DNA of 56,440 nt from Scedosporium boydii (lineage: Eukaryota > Ascomycota > Sordariomycetes > Microascales > Microascaceae): contig NJFT01000251.1 of the NCBI GenBank assembly GCA_002221725.1, positions 1 through 56,440 of the forward strand, in the 5' to 3' direction. Below, piece after piece: positions 24,229 through 35,366 of the stretch. The position numbers and the translations under genes are program-made. Within the stretch, counting starts at the first letter, position 1. Each line of letters opens with the position of its first letter. The notes below the pieces were generated by a model. It was not told where the DNA came from, searched no databases, and was given only the letters and a program-made list of their open reading frames with translations.

Positions 24229-25818
24229 TCAGGCAGTCGTAAAGGATTCGACTTTCACAGATCCTCCCAGATTTTTTGTAGCATGGTTGAAGATGCCAAA
24301 GCGATAGCCAAGGAAGAACGCCCAACCTGTATACATTTTGTACGTCCCACCTAGCTGGATATACTCATACCCGTCTAAGCTGTAAGAAAAGTTCGCGTCT
24401 CTGCTCCCGTTAGGCCTAGCATCAAGTTCCGCCTGGAGCCATATCTTGGTGGTGCCGTTCGGTACCTGTGCTGTGTTCACCACTTGACCAAGATCTATCG
24501 TGTCCCCCGAATACTCGTCAATGGTCATGTTGAACGAGGAGATAATTCTGTATTCGCTTCCGGTTCGGTGAATACCGATATAAGCGCTGCGATCACGGAA
24601 AGCCAACAGCCCGCATCTGTCGCCGTCGGCCATGTTGGTAAAATCAATTTGGACTGTACCTACAGGAAAATCGCCATGGATCCGATGCGTGAGCGTGTTT
24701 CGAGCAGCGTATAGGTCCTCCGTAATGCTGGCAGTTTGGAGCGTCAATCCGTTGTCGACTTTGTATTTGGTGACGTCTGGATTGTGATTCCACTCCCAGC
24801 TCGGATCGAGAGAGGTATCATTGAACATGTAAGTTGCGGTCCAGTTCGTTATGCGCTGGACTGGGAGCGGCAATGGGTAAGTCTCCCCCCAGCCGCCATT
24901 TTCGCCGGTGACCAAAGCGGGGAAGCCGTCTTCCTTCCACTCTACGGGAGCCAGCACCGGCAGCCGACCGGCGGGGTATGCCCACGTAAAGGACATAAAA
25001 TACCAATCGCCATTAGGAGTCTGGACAAGGCTTCCCTGGTGGGGAGAACTGCCACCTTGAAGGGGCGGAGTGACACTGTCCGCCAGTATCTCTGCTTCAT
25101 AGGGTCCCCATGGACTTAGGGACTTCCAGACGTATGCCGTAGTGCCGGGCTTGTCGTTCAAGATATAGTAGAGTCCGTTGATTTTGTACATGCGATTGCC
25201 CTCGATGCTGTCGGCGCCAACGTCTGAAGCATTCAGAACGCTCGCTGACCTTACTTCACTAAGGCCATCTTCCGAAAGCTGAGCGACTCTGACCTCTCCA
25301 GACCCGTATACGACGTACATGGCGTCGTCGTCGTCAATCAACAAGCCGCAATCGTAGTAGCAAACCCCACCATCCAATTGTGCAGACTTGGTCCACGGTC
25401 CCTCCGGGGATCCGGCCGTGAAGACCCAAGTGTACCAGAAGTTGGTACATCCAATCCAGTACCAAAGTCCATTGCTCTTCCGGTACCTCAGGGTGGATGC
25501 CCATGTTCCTGCGCGGTACGCTCTTTCGCCGGCCGGGAGGTCGTAGCTATCTCCGAACTCCAGACGGGGAATGGAATGACCAATCAACTCCCAATTGATA
25601 AGGTCATAAGACCGAAGAATAGGCGCGCCGGGGCTGTAGTGGAAGTTCGAAGAAGAGAAGTAGAAGGCCCCATCCGGCCCCGCGAACACGTCGTTATCGG
25701 GGAAATCCTCGTACAGTACGGGATTGTGGAAGCTATTATCTTGGCAGGCGACTTGAGCTCCAAATGACTGGGTGGCCAACAAGAAGCTCAAGACAATCAA
25801 GAGGGTTGAAATGAACAT
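24229..25818 (-). CDS. Secreted GH43-type glycoside hydrolase
   Basis: Single exon, predicted 529 aa. A cleavable signal peptide is evident: MFISTLLIVLSFLLATQSFG followed by AQVACQ. The mature part starts with the five-bladed GH43 propeller (FHNPVLYEDFPDNDVFAG, GAFYFSSSNFHYSPGAP, GTWASTLRYRKSNGLWYW). Candidate catalytic residues are the Asp in EDFPDND, an Asp in LLIDDDDAMYVVYG and the Glu in DSIEGNRMYKING. From about residue 330 a beta-sandwich domain of the GH43 C-terminal (concanavalin-like) type follows (GDRCGLLAFRDRSAY, WLQAELDARPNG). Such enzymes act outside the cell on xylan or arabinan side chains. No introns, unlike its neighbours. The start chosen is the ATG in the gene-proximal copy of a 58-bp duplication; a second identical ATG lies 58 bp upstream but is out of frame. 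Confidence 0.88.
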   Translation of the reverse strand: MFISTLLIVLSFLLATQSFGAQVACQDNSFHNPVLYEDFPDNDVFAGPDGAFYFSSSNFHYSPGAPILRSYDLINWELIGHSIPRLEFGDSYDLPAGERAYRAGTWASTLRYRKSNGLWYWIGCTNFWYTWVFTAGSPEGPWTKSAQLDGGVCYYDCGLLIDDDDAMYVVYGSGEVRVAQLSEDGLSEVRSASVLNASDVGADSIEGNRMYKINGLYYILNDKPGTTAYVWKSLSPWGPYEAEILADSVTPPLQGGSSPHQGSLVQTPNGDWYFMSFTWAYPAGRLPVLAPVEWKEDGFPALVTGENGGWGETYPLPLPVQRITNWTATYMFNDTSLDPSWEWNHNPDVTKYKVDNGLTLQTASITEDLYAARNTLTHRIHGDFPVGTVQIDFTNMADGDRCGLLAFRDRSAYIGIHRTGSEYRIISSFNMTIDEYSGDTIDLGQVVNTAQVPNGTTKIWLQAELDARPNGSRDANFSYSLDGYEYIQLGGTYKMYTGWAFFLGYRFGIFNHATKNLGGSVKVESFTTA

Positions 25819-25914
25819 GGATTTGGAAGATGGCTGGTAACGTAACGAAGACAATCAAGAGGGTTGAAATGAACATGGATTTGGAAGATGGCTGGTAACG
25901 TAACGAAGACAATC
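25791..25914. repeat. exact 58-bp tandem duplication over GH43 start
   Basis: Unit 1 (25791-25848) and unit 2 (25849-25906) are identical, and the next 8 bases repeat the unit start. The unit carries the GH43 start codon and the first codons of its signal peptide. Confidence 0.95.
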
Positions 25915-25950
25915 TATCATTGCGATAGTTATGGGCCTGTCCTTCGTGAA

Positions 25951-26175
25951 AGGCCATTTCCAGTTCTTATACACTCAGGACGTCCAATTAAATTGAAGGT
26001 GGTACTTTCAATCTTGTGCCGACGGGATAACTTGCCTGACATCCGATCATATCGATATGGTATCGGAGGCCATTTCCAGTTATTTCAATACATAGGACGT
26101 CCAATTAAATTGATGATTTGTACTTCTAATCTTGTGCCGGCCGGATAAACTTGCCTGACATCCGATCCTATCGAA
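25951..26175. repeat. imperfect tandem duplication, about 116 bp unit
   Basis: Copy A 25951-26066 and copy B 26067-26175 share AGGCCATTTCCAGTT, GGACGTCCAATTAAATTGA, ATCTTGTGCCG and CTTGCCTGACATCCGATC in the same order, with small substitutions and indels. It lies just upstream of the GH43 gene. Confidence 0.9.
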
Positions 26176-26657
26176 ATTCCTAATTGGAACGCAGGCTATC
26201 AACCGAGTTAGCTGACTTGGGTCGCATTGCCTGGGCGTTAAGTATAGCGACGCCAATAGGACCCCTAAACTCGTCCCGGCTGATAAACGAGACCTCAACT
26301 CAACTCCGACTCGAAGACCTTGCAAACCCGCTTCCGGAGCCACTGAGCCAGTAAATGGTAGTAGAGAACGCCCCGCCAGGCAGCACCTACAAAGTCCGCG
26401 ATGTGGAACGAAAGTAAGATTCTAAAGTCTATTTCCAAGAATAAGAATTTCGAATTAAGTTGGGAGGTGATAATTATCTTCGCCCAAGTACTGGCGTCAA
26501 GCTAACATTCGGGTTTGGGCATGAGAAAAATAGTTCTTCTCGAGTCTCGCTCTACTGTAGTGCCTCTCGAGCCGATCTATTAGACTGCCACCGCCCATGC
26601 TCTAGTTCCCGCGGCGCTGGAATCCAGGGGTTTCACCCTGCCTAGCCTATATTAGCC
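26176..26657. other. intergenic, no exon seen
   Basis: Between the duplicated upstream region of the GH43 gene and the 3' end of the membrane-protein gene. Nothing recognised. Confidence 0.6.
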
Positions 26658-27867
26658 TCAAGTGCGAATCACCGGAGCATCATGATTCGAGTCCGTATAT
26701 GGCTCAGCGGACATCTCATAAACCACCGTAGATGCAGGCAACTCTCCAAGGGAGCCCGACTGATAGGCCCCCGTGGAGCTAGCAAGCTCAGACGCGGTCG
26801 GTTGGGCCGAGAGTTCTTGCGCGTGAGGCAGTGCGCTTAGTCCTGGAGACCCTAATTCGGCGGTTACAGAGATCCCCGTTCCAAATACAGCAGCAGATTC
26901 GGCGGCCGATTTCTCTTGGCCGTCGATCTCAGGCTTCCCAATTTGCTCAGCTGTTTTCCCAGTGCCTCCTAATTCCGACGGTCCGATTGGGCCCTCCTCG
27001 ACGACTGGATTCGGCGGAATTTCGGGCTTGGGCCGGTTCTTCAGGAACTGGTAGAGGAAAAAGGCGCCGACGAGGAGGCCTATCCCTGAAACAGATCCCA
27101 CGACTGCACCTGCGATGACACCAGCCTTGCTTGATCCTCCACCTTCCTCACTGGTATTGGCATTGGCCGCATTGGCGTCGCCGCTTGAGGATGAACCGCC
27201 GCTCTCCCCGGTGGCCGAACTCGCTAGGGTGTCGTTGTTAGCCTGAAGCACGCTCGCGAAAAAAGGACCCTTACTCACAGTCTGGTTTTTGAGTTATCAT
27301 GGCGCCAGGAGGCTGTCGATATAGAGATCGAGCAGACGTAGGTAGGCCCAACTGCTCAACGCAGGTGACCAATTTGGCCGCAAGCGATACATCGGGTGAA
27401 GCCTCATATATTTTCAAGGTTACACAATCACCACGCGGGGCGCTGGTAGATATCAGCAAGAGACCATCCACGGAATAAAAGATTCATCAACCCCCTCGGA
27501 AAACTTACCAGGTCGTAGCCGTTGAATCGTGGTCGACAATAGTGTTATCTCCAGTCTTTACCGTCACCGACTCGAAAAGTGTATTGACGAAACAGGAGTA
27601 ACCCGCGGAAGCTGCGGTGTATTTCCCTAGTGACAAGTGAACACATCCGCCTGTTCCCCCTCCTGTGCTAAAGCTTGCACTCTCGCCAGTGCATTTTGCG
27701 GTGATGGCTGAATTCTGGTTGTTAGTGGGGAATGAACCAGGGAGTCAAAAGAAGGGCGTAGGGATCGGCGTACTCTTGTCTCCATCTACATAGTAACCAA
27801 TTATAGACTGGTCATCTGCTGCCAGCGCAAGAGCGTAGAGCGAGATCACGGGAAGAAACAGACGCAT
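26658..27867 (-). CDS. Single-span surface protein with Ser-rich stem
   Basis: Predicted 340 aa, four exons: 27774-27867, 27509-27707, 27279-27442, 26658-27223. It begins with a signal peptide (MRLFLPVISLYALALAADD). A cysteine-containing ectodomain follows (TAKCTGES..., GGCVHLSLGKY..., GYSCFVNT). Then comes a Ser/Gly/Asn-rich stem and one transmembrane helix at about residues 185-207 (AGVIAGAVVGSVSGIGLLVG), closed by the stop-transfer KNRPKP and a long acidic, Pro/Ser/Ala-rich cytosolic tail. This layout is that of fungal cell-wall sensors or Mid2/WSC-like surface proteins, but I do not recognise the ectodomain family. The last intron (55 nt, GTGAGT to CCCTAG, with GCTAAC branch) was chosen because it alone keeps the frame open. 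Confidence 0.78.
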
Positions 27868-29593
27868 TTGACAGCTAGGATGCGTGTTGTTGCTAGCACG
27901 CCCTTTCACTGAAAGATTAAAAAGAAAGGGAAATACAAAGGAATAAAAAGAAAATTGACCGAGTCAAGAAAAGCTCCCTCTGTCGTCTTCCTTCGCAAAC
28001 AGCCTCAGAAACAGGCAGCCCCTAACGGCATGGGAAGGTGGTAAGTGTGTATTTGCATGGGCTCCTGGGAGCCTTTATGCGAGGCAGAAATTTGGATAGA
28101 TAAGATGAAGCGATTGTCAAGGGATCGGCACCATGCTCTTAGGGCTGTCAGCACTGCATTAACCAGGGTTCGAAATGATCCGATTGGCCTAAGAAGTGAC
28201 TTAACCACTCCCTTGGCCCCTTGATGCTTTGGCGTCGGCACTTTCCGAGTCTCAAAAGAGGTTATCTCCGAACTGGGGGGCGCATCCCGTTTCATGTCAC
28301 TGGCAGCCTGACAGGTTGGCTAGTATGGATTTCTATTGGGATTTTCGCAGTGGTTTCCTTTGCGGGCGCCAGGGTGGTAATGCAAAACATTACGGTGGGG
28401 GACAAGTCGTCCGGAGTCCCACGAAGGAATACGCTTGCGTTGTTGTTGCTGTTGTTCTCAACAATAACGCGGTCACATCCCTCAGAGTGATACAGTACAT
28501 CACTATACGACGAGAATCCCCCAGGCCCTGAGAAATAGGATGGAGAGCGCCGACATCAGGAGAAATGAGCTTTGCAAATCAAACGATGCCAATAAGCGTA
28601 ACCTTCTTCAGCCATACCGAGGTAGTCAAGGACGAATGCCACCTTGAAACACCGACTGACTGGCTGTTACTGTTGCGCGTTGAGGATGGCCACGCGATGA
28701 CCAACAACCAGACCTTTCACCTCCGGGGCCCGCTTCGTCGAACCCCAACCACCCTGTAACTAGGTGCAACAAGGCGCCTCTGTTTCCTTCGACAAAAAGC
28801 CGCATTTCACTAGTAGGGTGCCATTTGCATCGCGCTAATTTCCATTGATTTCAAGGCGCCTACTGGAACCTCCAGATGGCAACCTAGAATAGTAGCAATA
28901 AGTCGTGCTCAAATAAGCAAATTCCACAACGTTCTGGGGACGCGCATGGCAGGCAAGGGATACGGCATTCGACGTTGTCGCCGGACTTCCGAGAGCTAGT
29001 TTGACAAGAGGAATTCGTCCGTGGACGGTCACCACAGATGCGGGATTACCAGATCATGGTTACCAGGCATGGCGAGAAGGGGAGAAGCCTCAGGATTTCA
29101 GATAGCCCCGGTTCTGCAGAGCAGCCGAAGGGCATGGTAGTAGCCCCCAAACACGGCTGGCACAGAAGGGTTTTGGGGCGGGGCAGGGCAAGGTCCACAA
29201 CTAGAGCTATTACCTATTATTTGAGAAAACGATAAACAGACACCAGAATGTAGGAACAGGCTTCAAGACCTTTGCTTTGTGATGTGTGTGGAGAACCCCA
29301 AAGGCAAACTGCAATGGGTTAAGTTGCATATGCAGAGTCGCGGAGATTATACATGCAGACCCGTTTTTTCCTAGTTTAGGATGGCACAAATCTTGTCATT
29401 TTCCCCCTCTGACTCACGTGGGATTTTTCAGTCCTTGCTCAGGCTGGATGAAACCTCTTAACATTTCTTTCCCAGCCAGGCCCGTGGAACCAGACTCACC
29501 AAGTTCCCCAAGAACAAGCGCCCCTTCTCGCCAATACTCCTGCCAGACTTTTTTCACCCCTCGATACATCCTCGACTTCCATCGTCTTCAACT
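27868..29593. other. gene-free stretch, divergent promoters
   Basis: 1.7 kb between divergent genes with no supportable exon. A TTGTTGTTGCTGTTGTT microsatellite is at about 28439-28456. Confidence 0.55.
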
Positions 29594-30091
29594 ATGGCAA
29601 CTGCCCCGCCCAACGTCCGAGTAGGCGTCGCTGCCTTCGTGCTCGCATCGTCTCAAGAGCCAGCCGACAATCCCCGTTTCGTTATGGGGAAGCGCCTCAG
29701 CTCTCATGGCGCAGGGACCTGGGCCCTCCCCGGCGGTCATTTGGAGTTCGGCGAGTCCTTCGAGGAGTGCGCCGCTCGCGAAGTGGCCGAGGAAACTGGT
29801 CTCAAAGTTCGCAACATCCGATACCTTACAGCCACGAACGACATCATGAAAGCCGACAACAAACACTACATCACCATCTTCACCGTGTGTGAGCGTGATG
29901 ATGACAGACAGGAACCAGAGGTCCTGGAGCCAAATAAATGTGAGGGCTGGGAGTGGTGGAGTTGGGAGGAGTTGTTAAAGCACGCAAGGGAAGCAGACGC
30001 CGCAAGGGAAGGCCAGGCCTTGCAGGCGCAGCTGTTCTCGCCAATTTTAGACCTAGTGCACCAACGCCCTGGTCTGATACCCACCGTCTAG
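29594..30091 (+). CDS. Nudix hydrolase
   Basis: Single exon, predicted 165 aa. The Nudix box G-x5-E-x7-REUxEExGU is complete: Gly48, Glu54, Arg62-Glu63, Glu66-Glu67, Gly69 (GGHLEFGES then REVAEETGL). The surrounding beta strands (VRVGVAAFVLAS, WALPGG) and the late WEWWSWEELLK fit MTH1/NUDT15-like nucleoside-diphosphate-X hydrolases that clean oxidised or modified nucleotides in the cytosol or nucleus. Mg2+-dependent cleavage of a pyrophosphate bond is expected; the exact nucleotide is not readable. The start ATG lies in a good context after an 80-nt pyrimidine-rich leader. Stands alone; neighbours are more than 1.5 kb away. Confidence 0.93.
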   Translation: MATAPPNVRVGVAAFVLASSQEPADNPRFVMGKRLSSHGAGTWALPGGHLEFGESFEECAAREVAEETGLKVRNIRYLTATNDIMKADNKHYITIFTVCERDDDRQEPEVLEPNKCEGWEWWSWEELLKHAREADAAREGQALQAQLFSPILDLVHQRPGLIPTV

Positions 30092-31891
30092 GGACATAGC
30101 ACTAGCTCTGTATAGGATTATATTTTCGAGGAGCCGATTTCATGTCCACCTTTTATTTTCCTTCTTCCATACGCGAACGAGTCATGTTTCATGCGAGATT
30201 CCTGCCACTTTATAGTACCTGTGCTCGATGATTGTTTAATTTATGTCTTTAGAGGCTGGATGAGAATGTGCCTCGAGAGGTACAGCTCGATTTGTGTACG
30301 TCTTGAAACGTCGGACGGAGGTTTTCAAAGACAACATCTTTCACGAAGTTTACGCCGACGATATTTTCATATGCATCCCTGGTTCAAAGATTTGGCTGAG
30401 CCCAGGATTCTTAGCGTCTCACCTTGTAGTTCCAGCCTATCTCACCAGCGCATGGGTGCGGCTCCTGAGCGCCGAAGGATTCAACGATCCGAGCTGCTGC
30501 TTTTCCAATGTCCCACATTTCCATTTGCTTCTATCTAACAAACTCCGCCACGGAGCTAATTGGAGAAGTGCCGCACAGGTCATAAGTATTTCAATCTGTA
30601 AATTTCATTTACTCGCGAATCAGCCTCTTAGTGTTGGCAGAGACAGAACACGGAACTCGTCCTACCCCAGGTACATCCACGAACAGGAAAAGTGAATTCT
30701 GATCAAAGGGCATCATCCTTCTATACTACTGTGCCTGCATCCTGCTCCGACGCTTATGGCCATTGCAAAGGGAGTACCCCATAGTCGTCCCACACTGGTA
30801 GCCAGCTACCCCATCCAGTATATCATGGCTAGTGCAAGGTAATAAGCATTGTGCATTGATAAGGAGTGAACAAATGGCCAAAGGAAAGCGAGAGTCACCA
30901 TGATGCGTCTCCGAAGACTGCAATCTACCGAGACGCTCTGGGTGAAGACCACAGGTCTATTTACAGCAGCCAGCGTCAGGAGAATTGCCGACCGGGCCTT
31001 GCGCTCCGTGACGCCGGCAGCATCCCCTTCACGCTCAAGCTATCTCTGCCCGGCCGAGTCTTCGAGCATAATGGGACAGTCTCTCCCAAGCCATAACATC
31101 AAGTCGGAACGGGGGACGCTGTGGTTCCTAATATTATAATTAACTCGACAGGGAACCGCAACATTACCCCTCTTTCCTTTGTTGCGCTTCTCTCTGCTCT
31201 AGAGCTTTTCTAGCTGCAGAAACTTTAATGGTCTCTTTGATCAGCGAAAGGTCCCAGAACTAGCTAGAAAAGCACAGCCGGTAAATACCACGCGAGCCGC
31301 TGCTGTAGGGTGACGAAACAGCCAGCCGGCCTGTTGCATGTTTTCATAATCGCCGCTTTTGGCCCTTGCTGGCCTCCCATATCGCCATAAAGGCTTTCTG
31401 AACTTCACTCGAGATTAACGTGATTTGTCTTCCCCACCCATCCCCGTGTATCAACGACTGTCAGTGTAAGAACAGCTATGAGCAGAGGCTATATGGGTCA
31501 CCTTACGGTCAAAGGCCGCTAGCAGTGACACTTGGACCATCTTAGTTTAGCCGACTTTGACAATCAGACTCGTGACACGATGAGTTAAGGATAAGTGATG
31601 ATCACTTACTCCCCTAGCAGGATAGCTCATCGCTTCTCCACCGATGAAGTCCTCCCCTGCATTTACTATAACATATTTCCTGACAGAATCGACTAGTACT
31701 AAAAGTTCGTTTACCAGGGGTTTGAATACCACAGTGATATATTATCAACGGAATGATTGCTTTGTTCACTTCCACATGGATACATCATCTGGTGCCGCCC
31801 ACTAACTGTCAAGCCGTCGCTATACTAACTCCTCAGCAGAACAAAGAATGGGGATGCAAGGAAAGAAACTCCCGTAACCGGGTCATCAACG
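30092..31891. other. gene-free stretch
   Basis: 1.8 kb between convergent genes. Several short open frames exist but none has a domain or splice continuation. It contains the second copy of the dispersed repeat. Confidence 0.55.
31466..31541. repeat. dispersed degenerate repeat, copy 2
   Basis: Same orientation as the copy at 23777-23851; about 73% identity over an ungapped 55-base core (31487-31541). Many of the differences are transitions, as expected for an old or RIP-touched repeat. Confidence 0.45.
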
Positions 31892-33237
31892 CTATTTGAA
31901 GACATAAGCGGTATCCGACGCCAGCCCTTTCTTCCGAAACTGAGCCGTATCAGCGATTGGGGTGATGTCCCCACAAGCCCAGTCCTCAAATTTGTCAAAA
32001 TTATCAGGCTTCTGCATTGACAGAATCCAAACCTTGTCCTTCGAGACGATTGTGAATTTCGCAGTCTTCTTTCCCTTCCGATCCACGTGGAACATCGAAT
32101 CTCCCCCTAGTACCCTCGCGAAGCGGACGGAGCGCGGTGTATCCGGTTTGGCATGCTCGCCCCCGACTTGCAGGAAGACCGCGGGCGAATCTGGGATAGG
32201 GGTGGAGGAGATGGAGGGAGTGATGGCATATCGGTATTCATCCTGCCGATCCTCGCCATCCCAAGGACTGACATGGATGGGGATGATGTCAAAGAGGGTT
32301 CCGGGCTCCCGAAAGAACGCCGTGGCAGCACCTGTGGGACTTGTCTTCATCAAGCGCAGAGAATCACCTTCAATGCAAGCACCAAGCCTAGTGGCCTGGT
32401 CTGGAGCAAGATGGGGGCGAATCCACGAGTAGATCCGCTGCAGGATGTCGAAGGTGAGACGGGTGCCTTTTCCAGCGTAATTGCTGTCCGACCGGCCATT
32501 AGCTCTACATGATGCTGGAAACCTGAAGGTTATAGCTAGACTTACTGAATGCCTACTACGGTGTGCAAATTGCTGGTTCCATGCGATAGGTTCATCCAAA
32601 TGGGACCACCGCTCATCCCACGCCTGGTCTGGATGTCGTATGTGATCCGCTGTTTGTCGTCTAGCCGGATTGCCAAATCCCCACCCTCAAGATTGTTCAA
32701 ATTCTCGGGAAATCCGTGAACATGGATCGTGCCCTTCTTCACTGATGGGTCGATTGTGAAACCAAATCCCATCATATCTTTCCATAGTTCGAGACTCTTC
32801 TCGGGTCCTATTATGATACCCCAGTCATTAAGCCAGTTCACGTCCGAGCAGCCTCCCAGCTTCTCGTCACCCCACCCGTCTGGTATAAAATACCCCTGGC
32901 CAAGGCCCTCAGCTTTCCACTCGAGCCTGGCTTCGTGTTGGTGGCGGTCAATCCTCGGGAACCTGACGAGAATAGACGACGCCGTGCCGCTCCCGTCACG
33001 GCGTATGTTATGCGCGGCCGTAAAGACACAAAGTCTGGAGAGATGTGGGATATTAACTAGAAAACCGGTGCCGTATAAGGGGATTGAACTTCCTATTTTG
33101 CACTCTTAACAAACTTCCTTAACATTAATATGCGTTGGGCGACTGCACGTATTCTCCGTACCTGGATATGTTGAGTCGAGACGGCAGATGAGTCTCTCAA
33201 CTGACGTTTCTCGGTTTATCCCCCTGTTTTTCGGCAT
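31892..33237 (-). CDS. Trypsin/V8-like serine protease
   Basis: Predicted 411 aa, three exons: 33162-33237, 32546-33092, 31892-32504. The first barrel carries YGTGFLVNI and the catalytic His as CVFTAAHN. A candidate Asp lies in NWLNDWGIIIG. The nucleophile Ser is in RRGMSGGPIW (a GxSGGP box as in glutamyl-endopeptidase/V8-like peptidases), followed by HTVVGIQ, the usual strand after the Ser. The C-terminal 200 aa form an extra domain of unknown type (about 32504 to 31892: WAC GDITPI near the end) and the protein has no signal peptide, so it is probably intracellular. All three catalytic residues look present. Its role is unknown; intracellular trypsin-like proteases occur in fungal NLR-type proteins, but here the domain stands alone. 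Confidence 0.85.
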
Positions 33238-34063
33238 GATAACAGCGAAAGCTAGTAATCTAATGTTTTCAACCCGAACTAAACGGAAGGTAGCTTGGGG
33301 TTCAAAGTCGAATATACCTCCACAACTAGCTCGCGGCTCGGATAACTATGATATCGGCTGGCGATCTCTATTCAGGAGTATGAATATTGGGTCGGGAGAT
33401 CAGGATCCAACAACTCGAAACTCGAATCACAGATGCTGTGCCAGTTTACATTTGGAAGGACACTCCTGGAGGGCACACGCTTTGCCGTCCCTTGGGCTAA
33501 ACCCAGCGCCCTCACCAACACGAGCCCTACTGGAAGTGGAGGGGGCGTGCAAAACAGTTTTATCGATATTGGGCGCTGGAGAGCAGGCTAGATTTAGGCA
33601 CCCATTAACCAATTCAGTTGCATTGGCATTTTCTAACCGTTACATCCGAAAACAGAGTCTTGGCTGCTGCTCATGAAGCAAACACACGTGGACGTACATG
33701 GGGTGTTGATTAGGCAGGAAATCTAGCCTTGAACGTAGAATGAGGCGAACTCTCCAACTTAATGGCATAGCTGAAACTGCTCGGAGCGGGGTATTGTAGC
33801 TAGTTGGAACTGATAACTCATATGCAAAGATACCCTGCCATCCCTCCTACTATGTCTTATTCATTTTTCTACATCCGGCAAGGCAACTAAGTCCCTCATT
33901 GTGCTTCATGTCTACTACATGTATCTAGTCGAGAGCCAATCCTACCAGAGTGTTTTTTCGACCAAGCTGAGGTTTTCATTGGCGTTCGCTTGTCGAATCG
34001 TGTGGAATTCAGGCCTACTCTTGTACTGAAATCTTCCACGTACCACCTTCACTGGCCCTACAG
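33238..34063. other. gene-free stretch
   Basis: Upstream flank of the protease gene and 3' flank of the vWA gene. Short frames only; nothing recognised. Confidence 0.55.
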
Positions 34064-35366
34064 TCAGAAATCCAAGTCCCCTTTATCCACCGCGCCGACC
34101 ATCATCTTGACCAACTGTACGCTGTGTTAGTAAAACACACAAGGGAGGTCAGCTTGGTTCTAGTAACCGTACCCAAATGTCATGGTCAAAATCTTCATGC
34201 TCTGCGCTAGCCTCAAGTCTCTCAATGCCCTCTTCTGTTACCATCGTTAGCATGGAAATTTTGCCTAGTACAGCTCATATATGGTGTTGAGATTGTACCG
34301 TGTGCCTGAACATGGGGGAAAGATGGTCGTACCTGCGACATTAGCAAAGACGTGGCCAACTACGGGGTCCTTGTCTAGCCCACGTATGAAAGCTCGCGCC
34401 GTGGAATCACTGCCGACTTGGGCGATTTGGAATGCCACGGCTACAAGCAAGATGAACATGCGTCAGACTCAAGCATCAATCCAGTGGCTTATTGGCAAAA
34501 CATTTAGAGATAACGTACCCGCATCGGTATAGTCCGTCCTGTTTAGGGCGTCCAAAGCATAGAGGATTGTCTCTTTGAGCGTGTTCGGTGGCTCGAAGGT
34601 AGGCTATCAGTCGTATATGATCATGTCAGTTTCTCTGCTATGTTGGCATGGACCTTGGGTCGCTTCTTGACGCTTATGATTACCTCCCCATCGGTGATCA
34701 TAGTGATCAGCACGGGCTTCTTGAGCGTCCCAGCCCGGGCAGGCTCGATAACCATCGGGTCAACGACTTTTCTCTTTAGCACCGTGCCAATTTGCGTACA
34801 CCCGCTAAAGGAGGTCTCCGAGATGATGCGGTCGATAACATCTTCACTGGTGACTAAGTCATACTCCTCGTGATGGTTTAAAAATCGGATTGAGATGCCC
34901 TCTGGGTCAAAGAAGTGGGTGATGGTGGAGATACGCTTGAGGAAGGTTCGCATTGCCCGGACCCGGAGCCCATTCTCCTCAGTGATCATCGAGCTGCTGT
35001 CATCTAGTAGAGTGTTTTGATGTCGGCACTTACTTCACCAGATCGACATAAGATGATTTTTGCGGACTCACCTAGCAGAATAACAATATCGTAGAGGGAG
35101 AGCTTGGCAAGGGATCCCGCAATCTCCGGTGAGCTTATAAGCTCCGGCGTGACACTCTTAACGTGGGAATCAGCTTCTCGTGCGATTCTCACCAGGGCGG
35201 GGCAGCTATCCGAGTAGAATCCCTGAAGCCCCTTCTCCTCAACGAAGGCATTTAGAGCTGCAAGATGGTTTTCTTCTGCTTGTGTGAGCTGGAAATAGGG
35301 TTAATTCTCTATTGATTTCAGTCCTTTACGGGGGCAGAAAGAACTAAGAGATGTCATTACCGTCAT
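34064..35366 (-). CDS. Von Willebrand factor A (MIDAS) protein
   Basis: Predicted 292 aa, seven exons: 35361-35366, 35072-35288, 34684-35003, 34519-34603, 34333-34440, 34173-34264, 34064-34114. The vWA fold begins with LYDIVILL, and an intron falls just before the metal site DDSSSM. The other MIDAS residues follow: Thr in SGCTQIGT and Asp in ITDGE. The central region (FDPEGISIRFLNHHEE, VIDRIISETSF, VVDPMVIEPARAGTLKKPV) and the end (VAFQIAQVGSD, DKDPVVGHV, LVKMMVGAVDKG) are a full-length copy of a fungal vWA family. The first exon of six bases (Met-Thr) is a guess based on phase; the true start could differ. The domain binds partner proteins through a divalent metal; the partner is unknown. 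It is related to the vWA part of the ankyrin protein at 40046-41904. Confidence 0.82.

Noticed and set aside
28005..28531. Overlapping open frames on both strands
   Set aside because: No family resemblance and no consistent splice extension; region looks non-coding.
30191..31139. Open frames of 75-133 codons
   Set aside because: Composition and start context do not look coding, and no motif is recognisable.
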